The position numbers and the translations under genes were made by a program. DNA of 64,000 nt from Streptomyces mobaraensis (GTDB taxonomy: Bacteria; Actinomycetota; Actinomycetes; Streptomycetales; Streptomycetaceae), in the NCBI RefSeq assembly GCF_020099395.1, contig NZ_CP083590.1:4402001-4466000 (forward strand), read 5' to 3'. Each line of letters starts with the position of its first letter. The stretch's first letter is position 1. Under the pieces are notes generated by a model. It was not told where the DNA came from and ran no database searches. It saw only the letters and a list, made by a program, of their open reading frames with translations. Below are positions 16,610 through 24,291 of the stretch, piece by piece.

Positions 16610-17206
16610 TCAGGCCGGCGCGAAGCGGCGCACCCCGCCAGGGGTGACCACCGCGTGCACGGGGTGGTCGTGCGGTTCCTCCGGGACTCGCGCGACCACC
16701 TCGTCGTCGTAGAGGAGCACGACGAGGGCGGGCGTCGCGCCCGCGCGCTCCAGGCGCGCCAGCACGCGGTCGTACGAGCCACCCCCGCGCCCCAGCCGCA
16801 TGCCCCGGCCGTCCACCGCGAGGCCGGGCAGCAGGACGGCGTCCGCGCCGGTGACGGCGTCGGGGCCGAGCCGGGGCCCGTCGGGCTCCAGCAGGCCGCG
16901 GCCGGCCCGGGCCAGGTGGTCGGGGCCGCGGTAGAGGCCCCAGTCGAGGTCGTTGTCGGGCAGCAGGACGGGCAGCAGCACCCGGACGCCGCGTTCGCGC
17001 AGGCCGTCCAGCAGGGCGCGGGTGCCCGGTTCGCGGCCGACGGAGACGTAGGCGGCGACCGTCCCCGCGTCCGCCAGCTCCGGCAGGCCGAGCGCGCGCC
17101 GTCCCAGCGCCTCCTGCGCGACCTCGATCGTTCCGGGGCTCAGGGCCGCCCGTCGGTCCAGGAGAATTCGCCGCAAGTCGGTCTTGCCGCCATCTGCCGT
17201 GCCCAT
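16610..17206 (-). CDS. 5-formyltetrahydrofolate cyclo-ligase
   Basis: This 198-residue enzyme uses ATP to turn 5-formyl-THF into 5,10-methenyl-THF. The opening basic helix (KTDLRRILLDRRAALSP) contacts ATP. Later motifs, VLLPVLLPDNDLDWGLYRG and RLGRGGGSYDRVLA, are the folate and phosphate loops of the family. The start is uncertain: ATG 17206 has AAGGAG 12 bases upstream, and ATG 17236 or GTG 17260 would add an untypical extension. It is divergent from galU with only 81 bp between starts, an arrangement I recall as conserved in actinobacteria at the Glp-GlpR locus. Confidence 0.9.
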   Translation of the reverse strand: MGTADGGKTDLRRILLDRRAALSPGTIEVAQEALGRRALGLPELADAGTVAAYVSVGREPGTRALLDGLRERGVRVLLPVLLPDNDLDWGLYRGPDHLARAGRGLLEPDGPRLGPDAVTGADAVLLPGLAVDGRGMRLGRGGGSYDRVLARLERAGATPALVVLLYDDEVVARVPEEPHDHPVHAVVTPGGVRRFAPA

Positions 17207-17287
17207 TGTTCGTACAAACTCCTTTTCTCGGTTCATACTCGGTGGAGCCGCATCTTCCACTCATTCGCAACGGATAGTGTTCGCCCC

Positions 17288-18190
17288 ATGACTCACGCGC
17301 GACCTCGGATCAGCAAGGCTGTCATTCCCGCCGCCGGCCTGGGAACCCGGTTCCTCCCGGCGACGAAGGCCACGCCCAAGGAAATGCTGCCGGTCGTCGA
17401 CAAGCCGGCCATCCAGTACGTGGTCGAGGAAGCGGTCGCCGCGGGCCTCACGGACGTCCTCATGATCACAGGCCGCAACAAGCGCCCCCTGGAAGATCAC
17501 TTCGACCGGAACTACGAGCTGGAGGAGGCCCTCCGCCGCAAGGGCGACGCCTCCCGGCTCGCCCGCGTACAGGAGTCCAGCAACCTGGGGACGATGCACT
17601 ACGTCCGCCAGGGCGACCCCAAGGGCCTCGGCCACGCCGTCCTCTGCGCCGCGCCGCACGTGGGCAACGAGCCGTTCGCCGTCCTCCTCGGCGACGACCT
17701 GATCGACGAGCGGGACGCCCTGCTCTCCCGCATGGTCGACATCCAGCGGCGCTCCGGCGGCAGCGTGATCGCCCTGCTGGAGGTCGACCCGTCCCAGGTC
17801 CACCTCTACGGCTGCGCGGCGGTCAAGCCGACCGACGCCGAGGACGTCGTCGAGGTCACCGGGCTCGTCGAGAAGCCCGACCCGGCCGAGGCGCCCAGCA
17901 ATTACGCCGTCATCGGCCGCTACGTCCTCGACCCCGCGATCTTCGACGTGCTGCGCGAGACCCCGCCCGGACGCGGCGGCGAGATCCAGCTCACCGACGC
18001 CCTCCAGGCCCTCGCCGCCGAGCCGGGCCTCGGCGGACCGGTGCACGGCGTGGTGTTCAAGGGACGCCGGTATGACACCGGTGACCGTGGTGACTATCTG
18101 CGTGCCATTGTCAGACTGGCATGCGAACGTGAAGACCTGGGGCCGGACTTCCGGGCCTGGCTTCGAAGGTACGTCACCGAGGAGATGTAG
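17288..18190 (+). CDS. galU: UTP-glucose-1-phosphate uridylyltransferase
   Basis: GalU makes UDP-glucose for trehalose, glycogen-related and cell-envelope glycans. The 300-residue protein has the nucleotide-binding signature AAGLGTRFLPATKATPKEML near its start, the GDDLIDE catalytic metal site in the middle, and EIQLTDAL later. ATG 17288 gives the usual N-terminus, ten bases before the basic ISKAVIPAAG strand; the open frame upstream is in the cyclo-ligase gene. A TAGTGT hexamer at 17275-17280 may be a -10 element giving a very short leader. The moeA/glp gene follows after 4 bp, so they are co-transcribed. Confidence 0.95.
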   Translation: MTHARPRISKAVIPAAGLGTRFLPATKATPKEMLPVVDKPAIQYVVEEAVAAGLTDVLMITGRNKRPLEDHFDRNYELEEALRRKGDASRLARVQESSNLGTMHYVRQGDPKGLGHAVLCAAPHVGNEPFAVLLGDDLIDERDALLSRMVDIQRRSGGSVIALLEVDPSQVHLYGCAAVKPTDAEDVVEVTGLVEKPDPAEAPSNYAVIGRYVLDPAIFDVLRETPPGRGGEIQLTDALQALAAEPGLGGPVHGVVFKGRRYDTGDRGDYLRAIVRLACEREDLGPDFRAWLRRYVTEEM

Positions 18191-18194
18191 CCCT

Positions 18195-19535
18195 GTGAGC
18201 CTTGTGAGCGACGCCGCCGCGGCCGCGCCGGGCGCGGACCGCCTCTGGTCCGTGGACGAGCACCTCGCCGACATCCTGCGCACGGTCCGTCCGTTGGAGC
18301 CCATCGAGCTCCAACTGCTCGACGCCCAGGGCTGCGTACTCGTCGAGGACGTCACGGTCCCGGCCGCCCTGCCGCCCTTCGACAACAGCTCCATGGACGG
18401 CTACGCGGTGCGGGCCGCCGATGTCCGGGACGCCAGCGAGAAGTTCCCGGCGGTGCTCACGGTCGTCGGCGACGTCGCGGCGGGCGGCGACGGGACGCTC
18501 GTCGCCGTGGGGCCCGGCCAGGCCGCGCGGATCATGACCGGAGCGCCGCTGCCGCCCGGCGCCGAGGCGGTCGTCCCCGTCGAGTGGACCGACGGCGGGC
18601 TCGGCGGCGGGCCTGCGACCACCATGTCCGCGGGTGGAATCGCCGCAGGGACGGGCGACGGGCTGGGCGCGGTGCGCGTCCACCGCCCCGTCACCGCCCG
18701 CGCCCACGTCCGCGCCCGCGGCAGCGACGTCGCCGCCGGCGACCTCGCGCTCCCCGCCGGCACCGTCCTCGGCCCCGCCCAGCTCGGGCTGCTGGCCGCC
18801 ATCGGCCGCGCCACCGTCACCGTCCGCCCGCGCCCCCGCGTCGTCGTCCTCTCCACCGGCAGCGAGCTCGTCCCGCCCGGCACCGAGCTCGCCCCCGGCC
18901 GCATCCACGACTCGAACAGCTACCTCCTCGCCGCCTGCGCCCGCGACGCCGGGGCCCTCGCCTACCGCGTCGGCGCGGTCGAGGACGACGCCGCGACGCT
19001 GCGCGCCACCCTGGAGGACCAGATCGTCCGCGCCGACGCCATCGTCACCAGCGGCGGCGTCAGCGTCGGCGCCTACGACGTCGTCAAGGCGGCGCTCACC
19101 GGGCTCTCCGGCGACGAGGGCCGGGTCGAGTTCCGCAAGCTGGCCATGCAGCCCGGCAAGCCGCAGGGCTTCGGCCGGCTCGGGCCCGGCCGCACCCCCC
19201 TCTTCGCCCTCCCCGGCAACCCGGTCAGCGCCTACGTCTCCTTCGAGCTCTTCGTCCGGCCCGCCGTCCGCGCCATGATGGGCCTCGAACCGCCGGAGCG
19301 CCCCGTCGTCCGCGCCGAGTGCGCCGAGCCCGTCGGCCCGTCGCCGAAGGGCCGCCGCCAGTACCTGCGCGGCCGGTACGCGGACGGGCGGGTCACCCCC
19401 GTCGGGGGCGCGGGATCGCACCTGGTGGGGGCGCTCGCGCGGGCCGACGCGCTGATCGTCGTGCCGGAGGACGTCACCTCCGTCCCGGCGGGCGCCGAGG
19501 TGGACTGCATCCTTCTCGGCGGCCTTCCCGACTGA
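18195..19535 (+). CDS. MoeA/gephyrin-like protein; probable Glp of the division module
   Basis: The 446-residue protein is a full MoeA homolog. Known MoeA inserts molybdate into adenylated molybdopterin. Motifs expected of the enzyme are present: PPFDNSSMDGYAVRA (acidic residue of the active site), RIMTGAPLPPGAEAVVP, VTSGGVSVGAYD and LPGNPVSAY. A Gly/Thr-rich insert, GGPATTMSAGGIAAGTG, loosens domain III at about 140-160. In Corynebacterium a MoeA relative called Glp, encoded in a galU-glp-rimJ-glpR neighbourhood, binds FtsZ; this locus has the same neighbours, so a division role is likely. moaC and moaB follow, so cofactor synthesis is equally plausible. The start is GTG 18195, behind GGAG, 4 bp after galU. 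Confidence 0.88.
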   Translation: MSLVSDAAAAAPGADRLWSVDEHLADILRTVRPLEPIELQLLDAQGCVLVEDVTVPAALPPFDNSSMDGYAVRAADVRDASEKFPAVLTVVGDVAAGGDGTLVAVGPGQAARIMTGAPLPPGAEAVVPVEWTDGGLGGGPATTMSAGGIAAGTGDGLGAVRVHRPVTARAHVRARGSDVAAGDLALPAGTVLGPAQLGLLAAIGRATVTVRPRPRVVVLSTGSELVPPGTELAPGRIHDSNSYLLAACARDAGALAYRVGAVEDDAATLRATLEDQIVRADAIVTSGGVSVGAYDVVKAALTGLSGDEGRVEFRKLAMQPGKPQGFGRLGPGRTPLFALPGNPVSAYVSFELFVRPAVRAMMGLEPPERPVVRAECAEPVGPSPKGRRQYLRGRYADGRVTPVGGAGSHLVGALARADALIVVPEDVTSVPAGAEVDCILLGGLPD

Positions 19536-19598
19536 CCGCCGCCGCCTCCGGGTACGGTGGCACCCCACTGACGGCCTTGGCCTTGGACCGGGAGAACG

Positions 19599-20090
19599 AT
19601 GAGCAGCACCCAGCCCCCACCCGCCCGGCTGACCCACCTCGACGACGCGGGCGCGGCGCGCATGGTCGACATCACGGCCAAGGACGTCACCGCCCGCACC
19701 GCGCGGGCGAGCGGACGGGTGCTGGTGGCGCCGCGCGTGGTGGAACTGCTGCGCGGCGAGGGCCTGCCCAAGGGCGACGTGCTGGCCACCGCCCGGATCG
19801 CCGGGATCATGGGTGCCAAGCGCACCCCGGAGATCATCCCGCTCTGCCACCCGCTGGCCCTCTCGGGTGTCACCGTCGACCTCGCGCTGACCGACGACGC
19901 CGTCGAGATCACCGCCACCGTCCGCACCACCGGCCGCACCGGTGTCGAGATGGAGGCCCTCACCGCCGTCACCACGGCCGCCCTCACCGTCGTCGACATG
20001 GTCAAGGCGGTCGACAAGGCAGCCGTCATCACGGACGTCCGGGTCGAGGAGAAGTCCGGCGGGAAGTCCGGCGACTGGCGGCGCGCGTGA
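19599..20090 (+). CDS. moaC: Cyclic pyranopterin monophosphate synthase accessory protein MoaC
   Basis: MoaC forms cyclic pyranopterin monophosphate from the MoaA product, the first committed step to molybdopterin. The 163-residue protein shows [19 protein letters not shown] at the start, [31 protein letters not shown] and [11 protein letters not shown], all family signatures. The ATG follows GGGAG at 63 bp after moeA/glp. The stop overlaps the next start by 4 bp (GTGA). moaA, moaD and moaE are not in this window. Confidence 0.95.
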   Translation: MSSTQPPPARLTHLDDAGAARMVDITAKDVTARTARASGRVLVAPRVVELLRGEGLPKGDVLATARIAGIMGAKRTPEIIPLCHPLALSGVTVDLALTDDAVEITATVRTTGRTGVEMEALTAVTTAALTVVDMVKAVDKAAVITDVRVEEKSGGKSGDWRRA

Positions 20091-20602
20091 GAGCCCCGGA
20101 CGCCCCCGTGAGAGCCCTGGTCGTCACCGCCTCCCACCGCGCCGCCGCCGGCGTCTACCCGGACCGGGGCGGTCCGCTGCTGGTCGCCGGTCTGACCGAA
20201 CTGGGCTGCGCGGTCGAGGGCCCCCTGGTGGTGCCCGACGGCGACCCGGTCGAGGCCGCGCTGCGGTCGGCCGTCGCCGAGGGGTACGACGTGGTGGTCA
20301 CCACCGGCGGTACGGGCGTCTCGCCCACCGACCGCACCCCCGAGGCCACCCGGGCCGTCCTGGACTACGAGGTGCCCGGCATCGCCGAGGCCGTCCGCGC
20401 CGAGGGGCTCGCCAAGGTGCCGACGGCCGCGCTCTCCCGCGGCCTGGCCGGCGTCGCCGGCCGCACGCTGATCGTCAACCTCCCCGGTTCGACGGGTGGG
20501 GTGCGGGACGGCCTGGCCGTCCTCGGGCGGGTGCTCGCGCACGCCGTGGACCAGTTGCACGGCGGTGATCACCCCGGACCCGCGCCCCGGAACCCGGCAT
20601 GA
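20087..20602 (+). CDS. Molybdenum cofactor biosynthesis protein MoaB/Mog type
   Basis: This 171-residue MogA/MoaB-fold protein adenylates molybdopterin before metal insertion. Motifs include [19 protein letters not shown], the substrate loop [19 protein letters not shown] and [16 protein letters not shown] [14 protein letters not shown]. Translation starts at GTG 20087, overlapping moaC's stop, with a second GTG at 20108 as an alternative. Its stop overlaps the following acetyltransferase start (ATGA). In-family distinction between MoaB and MogA is not possible by eye. Confidence 0.9.
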   Translation: MRAPDAPVRALVVTASHRAAAGVYPDRGGPLLVAGLTELGCAVEGPLVVPDGDPVEAALRSAVAEGYDVVVTTGGTGVSPTDRTPEATRAVLDYEVPGIAEAVRAEGLAKVPTAALSRGLAGVAGRTLIVNLPGSTGGVRDGLAVLGRVLAHAVDQLHGGDHPGPAPRNPA

Positions 20603-21210
20603 CCATGTGGCCGGTGGCGCTCCGGGACGGCGACGTCCTGCTCCGCCCCATCCGCATGCGCGACCACCGCGCCTGGCGTGAGGTCAACCGGCGCAACCGC
20701 GACTGGCTGCGCCCCTGGGAGGCCACCGTCCCGCCGCCCCCGCCCGGCGGCCCGCCCGCCCGGCGCCCGACCTACCGTCAGATGGTCCGTCACCTGCGGT
20801 CCGAGGCGCACGCGGGCCGCATGCTGCCCTTCGTCATCGAGTACCAGGGGCGGCTGTCCGGGCAGTTGACGGTGGCGGGCATCACCTGGGGGTCGATGTG
20901 CTCGGCGCACGTCGGCTACTGGGTGGACGAGGCCGTGGCCGGCCGGGGCGTGATGCCGACCGCCGTCGCCCTCGTCACCGACCACTGCTTCCGCACCCTC
21001 GGCCTGCACCGCGTCGAGGTGTGCATCCGCCCGGAGAACGCGCCCAGCCGCCGGGTGGTGGAGAAGCTCGGTTTCCGCGAGGAGGGGCTCCGCCCGCGGT
21101 ACCTGCACATCGACGGCGCCTGGCGGGACCACCTGGTCTACGCGCTCACCGCGGAGGAGGCGGTGGACGGGGTCGTCACCCGGTGGCACCGGTCCCGGCT
21201 GCCCAAATAA
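20599..21210 (+). CDS. RimJ/RimL-type GNAT N-acetyltransferase
   Basis: The 203-residue protein is a GNAT of the RimJ/RimL group, with LRDGDVLLRPIRMRDHRAW at the start, the strand GQLTVAGITWGSMCSAHVGYWVDEAVAGRGV (in parts), and VCIRPENAPSRRVVEKLGFREEG as the acetyl-CoA and late helix region. It probably acetylates N-termini of proteins. It is translationally coupled to moaB through ATGA. In the actinobacterial Glp-GlpR neighbourhood a rimJ gene regularly separates glp from glpR, which supports that reading of the locus. The substrate is unknown. Confidence 0.9.
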   Translation: MTMWPVALRDGDVLLRPIRMRDHRAWREVNRRNRDWLRPWEATVPPPPPGGPPARRPTYRQMVRHLRSEAHAGRMLPFVIEYQGRLSGQLTVAGITWGSMCSAHVGYWVDEAVAGRGVMPTAVALVTDHCFRTLGLHRVEVCIRPENAPSRRVVEKLGFREEGLRPRYLHIDGAWRDHLVYALTAEEAVDGVVTRWHRSRLPK

Positions 21211-21361
21211 AATAAACGTTCGAATTTGGCTGTCGAATGACGGTCGATGTTCGGTTTCGAACCCAACAATCACAAAAAAAGTTCGAGATATCAGCCGGTT
21301 CGTGCGACACACCGCGCCAATTGGCGGAATCCGCCGAGCGGACCCCTCTACCGTGTGCAGT
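21211..21361 (+). promoter_or_regulatory. AT-rich promoter region of sepX
   Basis: This 151-bp interval is far more AT-rich than anything around it. It contains a 5-4-5 perfect dyad, GTTCG-GTTT-CGAAC, at 21249-21262, a further GTTCGAA near 21225, an A7 run near 21274-21280, and a GACAC pentamer at 21306-21310, the core recognised by WhiA. The dyad has the opposite polarity to the LexA box (CGAAC-N4-GTTCG). The spacing and base content suggest that sepX has its own regulated promoter. Confidence 0.55.
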
Positions 21362-22426
21362 GTGAGCAGCAGCGGCCTGATCTACGCAGTCATCGTCGGG
21401 GCCTGGGCCGCCTACTTGGTGCCGATGTGGCTCCGTAGGCAGGACGAGCTCAACGAAGCCCGTCCGACGGAACGCTTCAGCACCGCCATCCGGCTGCTGT
21501 CCGGACGGGCGGGGATGGAGCGCCGTTACGCCAAGGAGCTCGAACGCGCCGGCGCCTCCGCCGACGCGCCGGCACCGGACGCGTCGGCACCCGACGTGAC
21601 GGCGGACGCCCCGACGGCGCGTCCCCAGGAGCCGGACGCCGCGACCGCACCGGTCGCCGCCCGGTCCTCCGGCATGCCCGCGCCCGACCGGACTCCCCCC
21701 ACCCCGGCCGAACGCGCCCGCCGCTCCAAGGTCCTCGCGCGCCGCCGCCGCACCACCGTCCTCCTCTTCCTCGCCTTCACCTTCGGTGCGGTCGTCGCGG
21801 GCGTCGGCGGCATCGCCTTCCTCTGGGCCCCCGGCGTCCCGGCGGTGCTCCTCAGCGCGTACATCTGCTACCTGCGCGTCCATGAACGGCGGCGGTTCGC
21901 CTTCGTCATGGACCAGCGCCGGGCCGAACTCGCCGCCCAACGGCTTCGCGAGGGCCGCCCGCGCCCTCAGCAGGCGGCGGACCCCACGACCGTCGCCGCC
22001 CCCGCCCCCGCGGACACCGTCCGCCGTCCGGCCCCCGCCCCCGCGGCTGAGCCCGCGAGCGCCCCGCCGGCCACCCCCTCGCCCAGCGCCGGCCGCCGCG
22101 CCCTGGTCGAGCAGACCGACCACGCCGAGTGGGTGGACCAGCAGCGCGACCGCGGCACCGAGGGCGACGGCTGGGAGCCCGTGCCCGTCCCGCTGCCCAC
22201 CTACGTCACCGCCCCCGTCGCCCCGCGCGCCGGCGGCTCCGACGACCTCGGCACCCCGGACACCTGGAGCGCCGCCCGCTCCAGCACCGCCGGTCCCTCC
22301 CTCGACCGCAAGCCGGCCGACGACCGCCGGGGCACCCGCCCCCGCCGCCGCCCCCGCGAGCGCGGCCGCACCCCGCTGTTCGACCAGTACGCGGACGACG
22401 AGCGCCCCCGCGCCGCCAACGAGTGA
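21362..22426 (+). CDS. sepX: SepX (GlpR) membrane protein of the actinobacterial divisome
   Basis: The 354-residue protein starts at GTG 21362 with an immediate transmembrane helix, SSSGLIYAVIVGAWAAYLVP, followed by MWLRRQDELNEARPTERFS. A disordered Ala/Pro/Asp region leads to two close helices (about 130-172). The rest (about 180-354) is disordered, rich in Ala, Pro and Arg. This layout and the N-terminal sequence match the Streptomyces division protein SepX, whose Corynebacterium counterpart GlpR binds the gephyrin-like Glp. SepX is reported to stabilise cross-walls and sporulation septa in Streptomyces. The location downstream of glp and rimJ agrees. The tail may contact FtsZ-associated proteins; that part is inference. 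Confidence 0.88.
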   Translation: MSSSGLIYAVIVGAWAAYLVPMWLRRQDELNEARPTERFSTAIRLLSGRAGMERRYAKELERAGASADAPAPDASAPDVTADAPTARPQEPDAATAPVAARSSGMPAPDRTPPTPAERARRSKVLARRRRTTVLLFLAFTFGAVVAGVGGIAFLWAPGVPAVLLSAYICYLRVHERRRFAFVMDQRRAELAAQRLREGRPRPQQAADPTTVAAPAPADTVRRPAPAPAAEPASAPPATPSPSAGRRALVEQTDHAEWVDQQRDRGTEGDGWEPVPVPLPTYVTAPVAPRAGGSDDLGTPDTWSAARSSTAGPSLDRKPADDRRGTRPRRRPRERGRTPLFDQYADDERPRAANE

Positions 22427-22448
22427 CCGCGGGTCCCGCCCGCCTGCT

Positions 22449-22510
22449 CGCCCTTCGGGTGCCCCCGCGCTGGTCAGCAGCGGGAGGGCCGCGAAGGGCG
22501 ATTTTCTTTC
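22449..22510 (+). terminator. Terminator after sepX
   Basis: CGCCCTTCG (22449-22457) pairs with CGAAGGGCG (22492-22500), enclosing a further GC-rich hairpin, and is followed by ATTTTCTTTC. It ends sepX transcription before the tRNA gene. Confidence 0.8.
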
Positions 22511-22526
22511 AAGCCGGTCGGGGTGC

Positions 22527-22532
22527 TAGAGT
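22527..22532 (+). promoter_or_regulatory. -10 element of the tRNA-Ala promoter
   Basis: TAGAGT lies 14 bp before the mature tRNA 5' end, consistent with a start point near 22539. The matching -35 (TTCTTT at 22504-22509, 17-bp spacer) is weak and overlaps the terminator T-run. Confidence 0.45.
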
Positions 22533-22546
22533 TTCACTCGTTGCAA

Positions 22547-22620
22547 GGGCCTGTGGCGCAGTCCGGTAGCGCACCTCGTTCGCATCGAGGGGGTCAGGGG
22601 TTCAAATCCCCTCAGGTCCA
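22547..22620 (+). tRNA. tRNA-Ala (anticodon CGC)
   Basis: A full cloverleaf can be drawn. The acceptor stem GGGCCTG pairs with CAGGTCC and includes the G3-U70 pair that identifies alanine tRNAs. The D stem is GCGC/GCGC, the anticodon stem CCTCG/CGAGG encloses loop TTCGCAT with anticodon CGC (reads GCG codons), and the T arm contains TTCAAAT. The discriminator is A, and CCA is not encoded. It is the only tRNA in the window and stands between core genes and accessory-looking ones. Confidence 0.93.
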
Positions 22621-22650
22621 CAACACGACTGTTCCGGAGCAGTCACGGGA

Positions 22651-22690
22651 GATCCCGTCCGATCATTCTGATCGGGCGGGATCTTTTCGT
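22651..22690 (+). terminator. Rho-independent terminator after tRNA-Ala
   Basis: GATCCCGTCCGATCA pairs almost perfectly with TGATCGGGCGGGATC across a three-base loop and is followed by TTTTCGTTTTC, a classic intrinsic terminator. Confidence 0.9.
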
Positions 22691-22914
22691 TTTCGGGGCG
22701 TTCGAGAGTCTCCGGTTGCCCGCGCTTCGCCGTCGCGGCTGCCTTGGCGGCCGCGTTTCAACGTGGTGACGGAAGGGGGACTTTGGGGCGTTAATACCCT
22801 GAATTGCCCCGAGGTGTCCGGTTGTTGAAACGGTCGGCGAGAGATGATCCCTCTCCGGTCGGCAGGTGTCGACCACCCGTGAGTCGTGCCTTCGGAAGGC
22901 TGTCCGCCATGCGG
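22691..22914. other. Intergenic interval, no gene seen
   Basis: Between the tRNA terminator and the VOC gene terminator I see no convincing ORF; the one open frame on the minus strand has poor codon bias. The only structure is GGGGC...GCCCC around an AT-rich centre near 22783-22811 and a GGTCGGC direct repeat near 22831 and 22857. No copy of the tRNA 3' end, as expected at an integration site, was found here. Confidence 0.6.
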
Positions 22915-22947
22915 CGGGCCGAGCCGCGGGAGTCGCGGCCCGGCCCG
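22915..22947 (-). terminator. Terminator of the VOC gene
   Basis: CGGGCCG-A-GCCGCG pairs with CGCGGC-C-CGGCCCG around GGAGT, a 13-bp GC stem with one mismatch, 25 bp after the VOC stop codon. Confidence 0.7.
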
Positions 22948-22972
22948 TTCGCGTGATCCTCCGGAGACCGGC

Positions 22973-23362
22973 TCAGTGGGCGGTGGGCGCGTTCCAGTCG
23001 ACGAGCTGGACGATGACGCCGTTGGGGTCGGTGACCTGGAAGGCGCGCTCGCCCCAGGGCTCCTCGCGCAGCGGCATGGTGATCGTGACCCCTTCGGCGG
23101 TCAGGCGCGCCAGTTCGGCTTCGAGGTCGTCGACGACGAAGGCGAGGATCACGCCGTCGGCGTGGTCGTCGCGCTGGTCGTCGGGGAGGGTGGCCAGGCC
23201 TCGCCGCAGGTAGATGACGTTCATGCCGGCGTCCTCACGGGACAGCGACGCGAAACCGTCGGCGCTCATCTCCTTCCGGAACCCGAAGTGGTCGGTGAGG
23301 AAGGTGCTGGACGCCTCGACGTCGTCGACGTTCAGGGACACGGCGGAAGCGGTGATCGGCAA
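22973..23362 (-). CDS. VOC-family (glyoxalase/bleomycin resistance fold) protein
   Basis: The 129-residue protein starts at TTG 23362, fixed by AGGAGG just upstream. It shows the paired beta-alpha-beta-beta-beta modules of the vicinal oxygen chelate fold: SAVSLNVDDVEASSTFLTDHFGF at the start and DGVILAFVVDDLEAELARL in the second half, ending FQVTDPNGVIVQLVDWN. Such proteins bind metals or sequester drugs; substrate unknown. It is divergent from a TetR regulator and shares an intergenic region containing two clean TGTAC-N3-GTACA sites, so it is the probable target of that regulator. Confidence 0.88.
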   Translation of the reverse strand: MPITASAVSLNVDDVEASSTFLTDHFGFRKEMSADGFASLSREDAGMNVIYLRRGLATLPDDQRDDHADGVILAFVVDDLEAELARLTAEGVTITMPLREEPWGERAFQVTDPNGVIVQLVDWNAPTAH

Positions 23363-23391
23363 AAGTCCTCCTTGAACGGGCCCACATACTC

Positions 23392-23418
23392 TGTACGTCG
23401 TACACTGTACCATGTACA
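23392..23418. promoter_or_regulatory. Double TetR operator TGTAC-N3-GTACA
   Basis: Two perfect 13-bp palindromes stand one base apart: TGTAC-GTC-GTACA (23392-23404) and TGTAC-CAT-GTACA (23406-23418). A longer dyad, CTCTGTAC/GTACAGAG, spans 23389-23421. They occupy the divergent promoter region of the VOC and TetR genes. A regulator dimer on each palindrome would shut both promoters. Confidence 0.8.
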
Positions 23419-23438
23419 GAGAAGTTTCATGGGTCAGA

Positions 23439-24236
23439 ATGTCCCCCGTGACTCCCGACCGAAGCGGCTCCGGCGATCCGGCCCGTTCCCTGAAGCTGCT
23501 CTGGCGCGTCCCGGTGGACGCGCCACGGCGTGGTCCGCAGCAGCGGCTGAACATCGACACGGTCGTCGCCGTCGCCATCGGTCTGGCGGACGCCGACGGT
23601 CTGGACGCGGTCACCATGCGCCGCGTCGCGCAGCGGTTGGGAGTCGTCCCGATGACGCTGTACACGTACGTGCCGGGCAAGGCCGAGCTCCTGGACCTCA
23701 TGCTGGACACCGCCTACCTGCGGATGCCCCGGACCGACACCGCCGGGCAGCCATGGCGCGCCCGGCTGACCGCCGTGGCGGAGGAGAACAGGGCGATGTT
23801 CGAGGAACACCCCTGGGCCGCGACGGTCTCCACCGGCCGGCCGCCGCTGGGGCCGGGCCTGATGGCCAAATACGAGCATGAACTGTCGGCACTGGACGGA
23901 CTCGGTCTCGACGACGTCGAGATGGACGCCGCCCTGACCTTCCTGCTTACCTTCGTCCAGGCCAACGCCCGCTCCGCGGCGGACGCCCGTGCCGCCCAGC
24001 AGGACAGTGCGATGGACGACGAACAGTGGTGGGCGGCCAACGCCCCCCTGCTGGAAAAGGTCTTCGATCCGCAGGCCTACCCCACCGCCGCCCGCGTGGG
24101 CACGGCGGCGGGCAGCGCACAGGGCGCCGCGTACAGCCCCGAGCAGGCCTGGGAGTTCGGCCTCGCCCGCGTCCTCGACGGGCTCGCGGTCCTCATCGAC
24201 CGCCCCACGGAGCCGGCCGGACCGGGAGCGCGGTAG
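23439..24236 (+). CDS. TetR/AcrR-family regulator with TetR_C-type ligand domain
   Basis: The 265-residue protein has a helix-turn-helix at about 35-75 (VTMRRVAQRLGVVPMTLYTYVPGKAELLDLML) and a long C-terminal ligand domain of the TetR/TetR_C_1 kind seen in antibiotic-responsive repressors. ATG 23439 is preferred; ATG 23412 lies inside the second operator palindrome, which makes it a poor start. It probably represses itself and the divergent VOC gene. It converges on the reductase gene across a strong terminator. Confidence 0.85.
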   Translation: MSPVTPDRSGSGDPARSLKLLWRVPVDAPRRGPQQRLNIDTVVAVAIGLADADGLDAVTMRRVAQRLGVVPMTLYTYVPGKAELLDLMLDTAYLRMPRTDTAGQPWRARLTAVAEENRAMFEEHPWAATVSTGRPPLGPGLMAKYEHELSALDGLGLDDVEMDAALTFLLTFVQANARSAADARAAQQDSAMDDEQWWAANAPLLEKVFDPQAYPTAARVGTAAGSAQGAAYSPEQAWEFGLARVLDGLAVLIDRPTEPAGPGAR

Positions 24237-24275
24237 TCCCCGGCACCCGCGTCGGTGGCGCGGGTGCCGGGGACT
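24235..24275. terminator. Bidirectional terminator between TetR and reductase genes
   Basis: AGTCCCCGGCACCCGCG pairs perfectly with CGCGGGTGCCGGGGACT around a seven-base loop; the stem begins inside the TetR stop codon. It can serve both converging genes. Confidence 0.9.
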
Positions 24276-24291
24276 CGGCCCGGTGGCCCGG

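Noticed and set aside
21249..21262. LexA (SOS) box upstream of sepX
   Set aside because: The dyad is GTTCG-N4-CGAAC, the reverse polarity of the actinobacterial box CGAAC-N4-GTTCG.
22643..22876. Possible small gene after tRNA-Ala
   Set aside because: It overlaps the terminator stem, has weak codon bias and no family resemblance.
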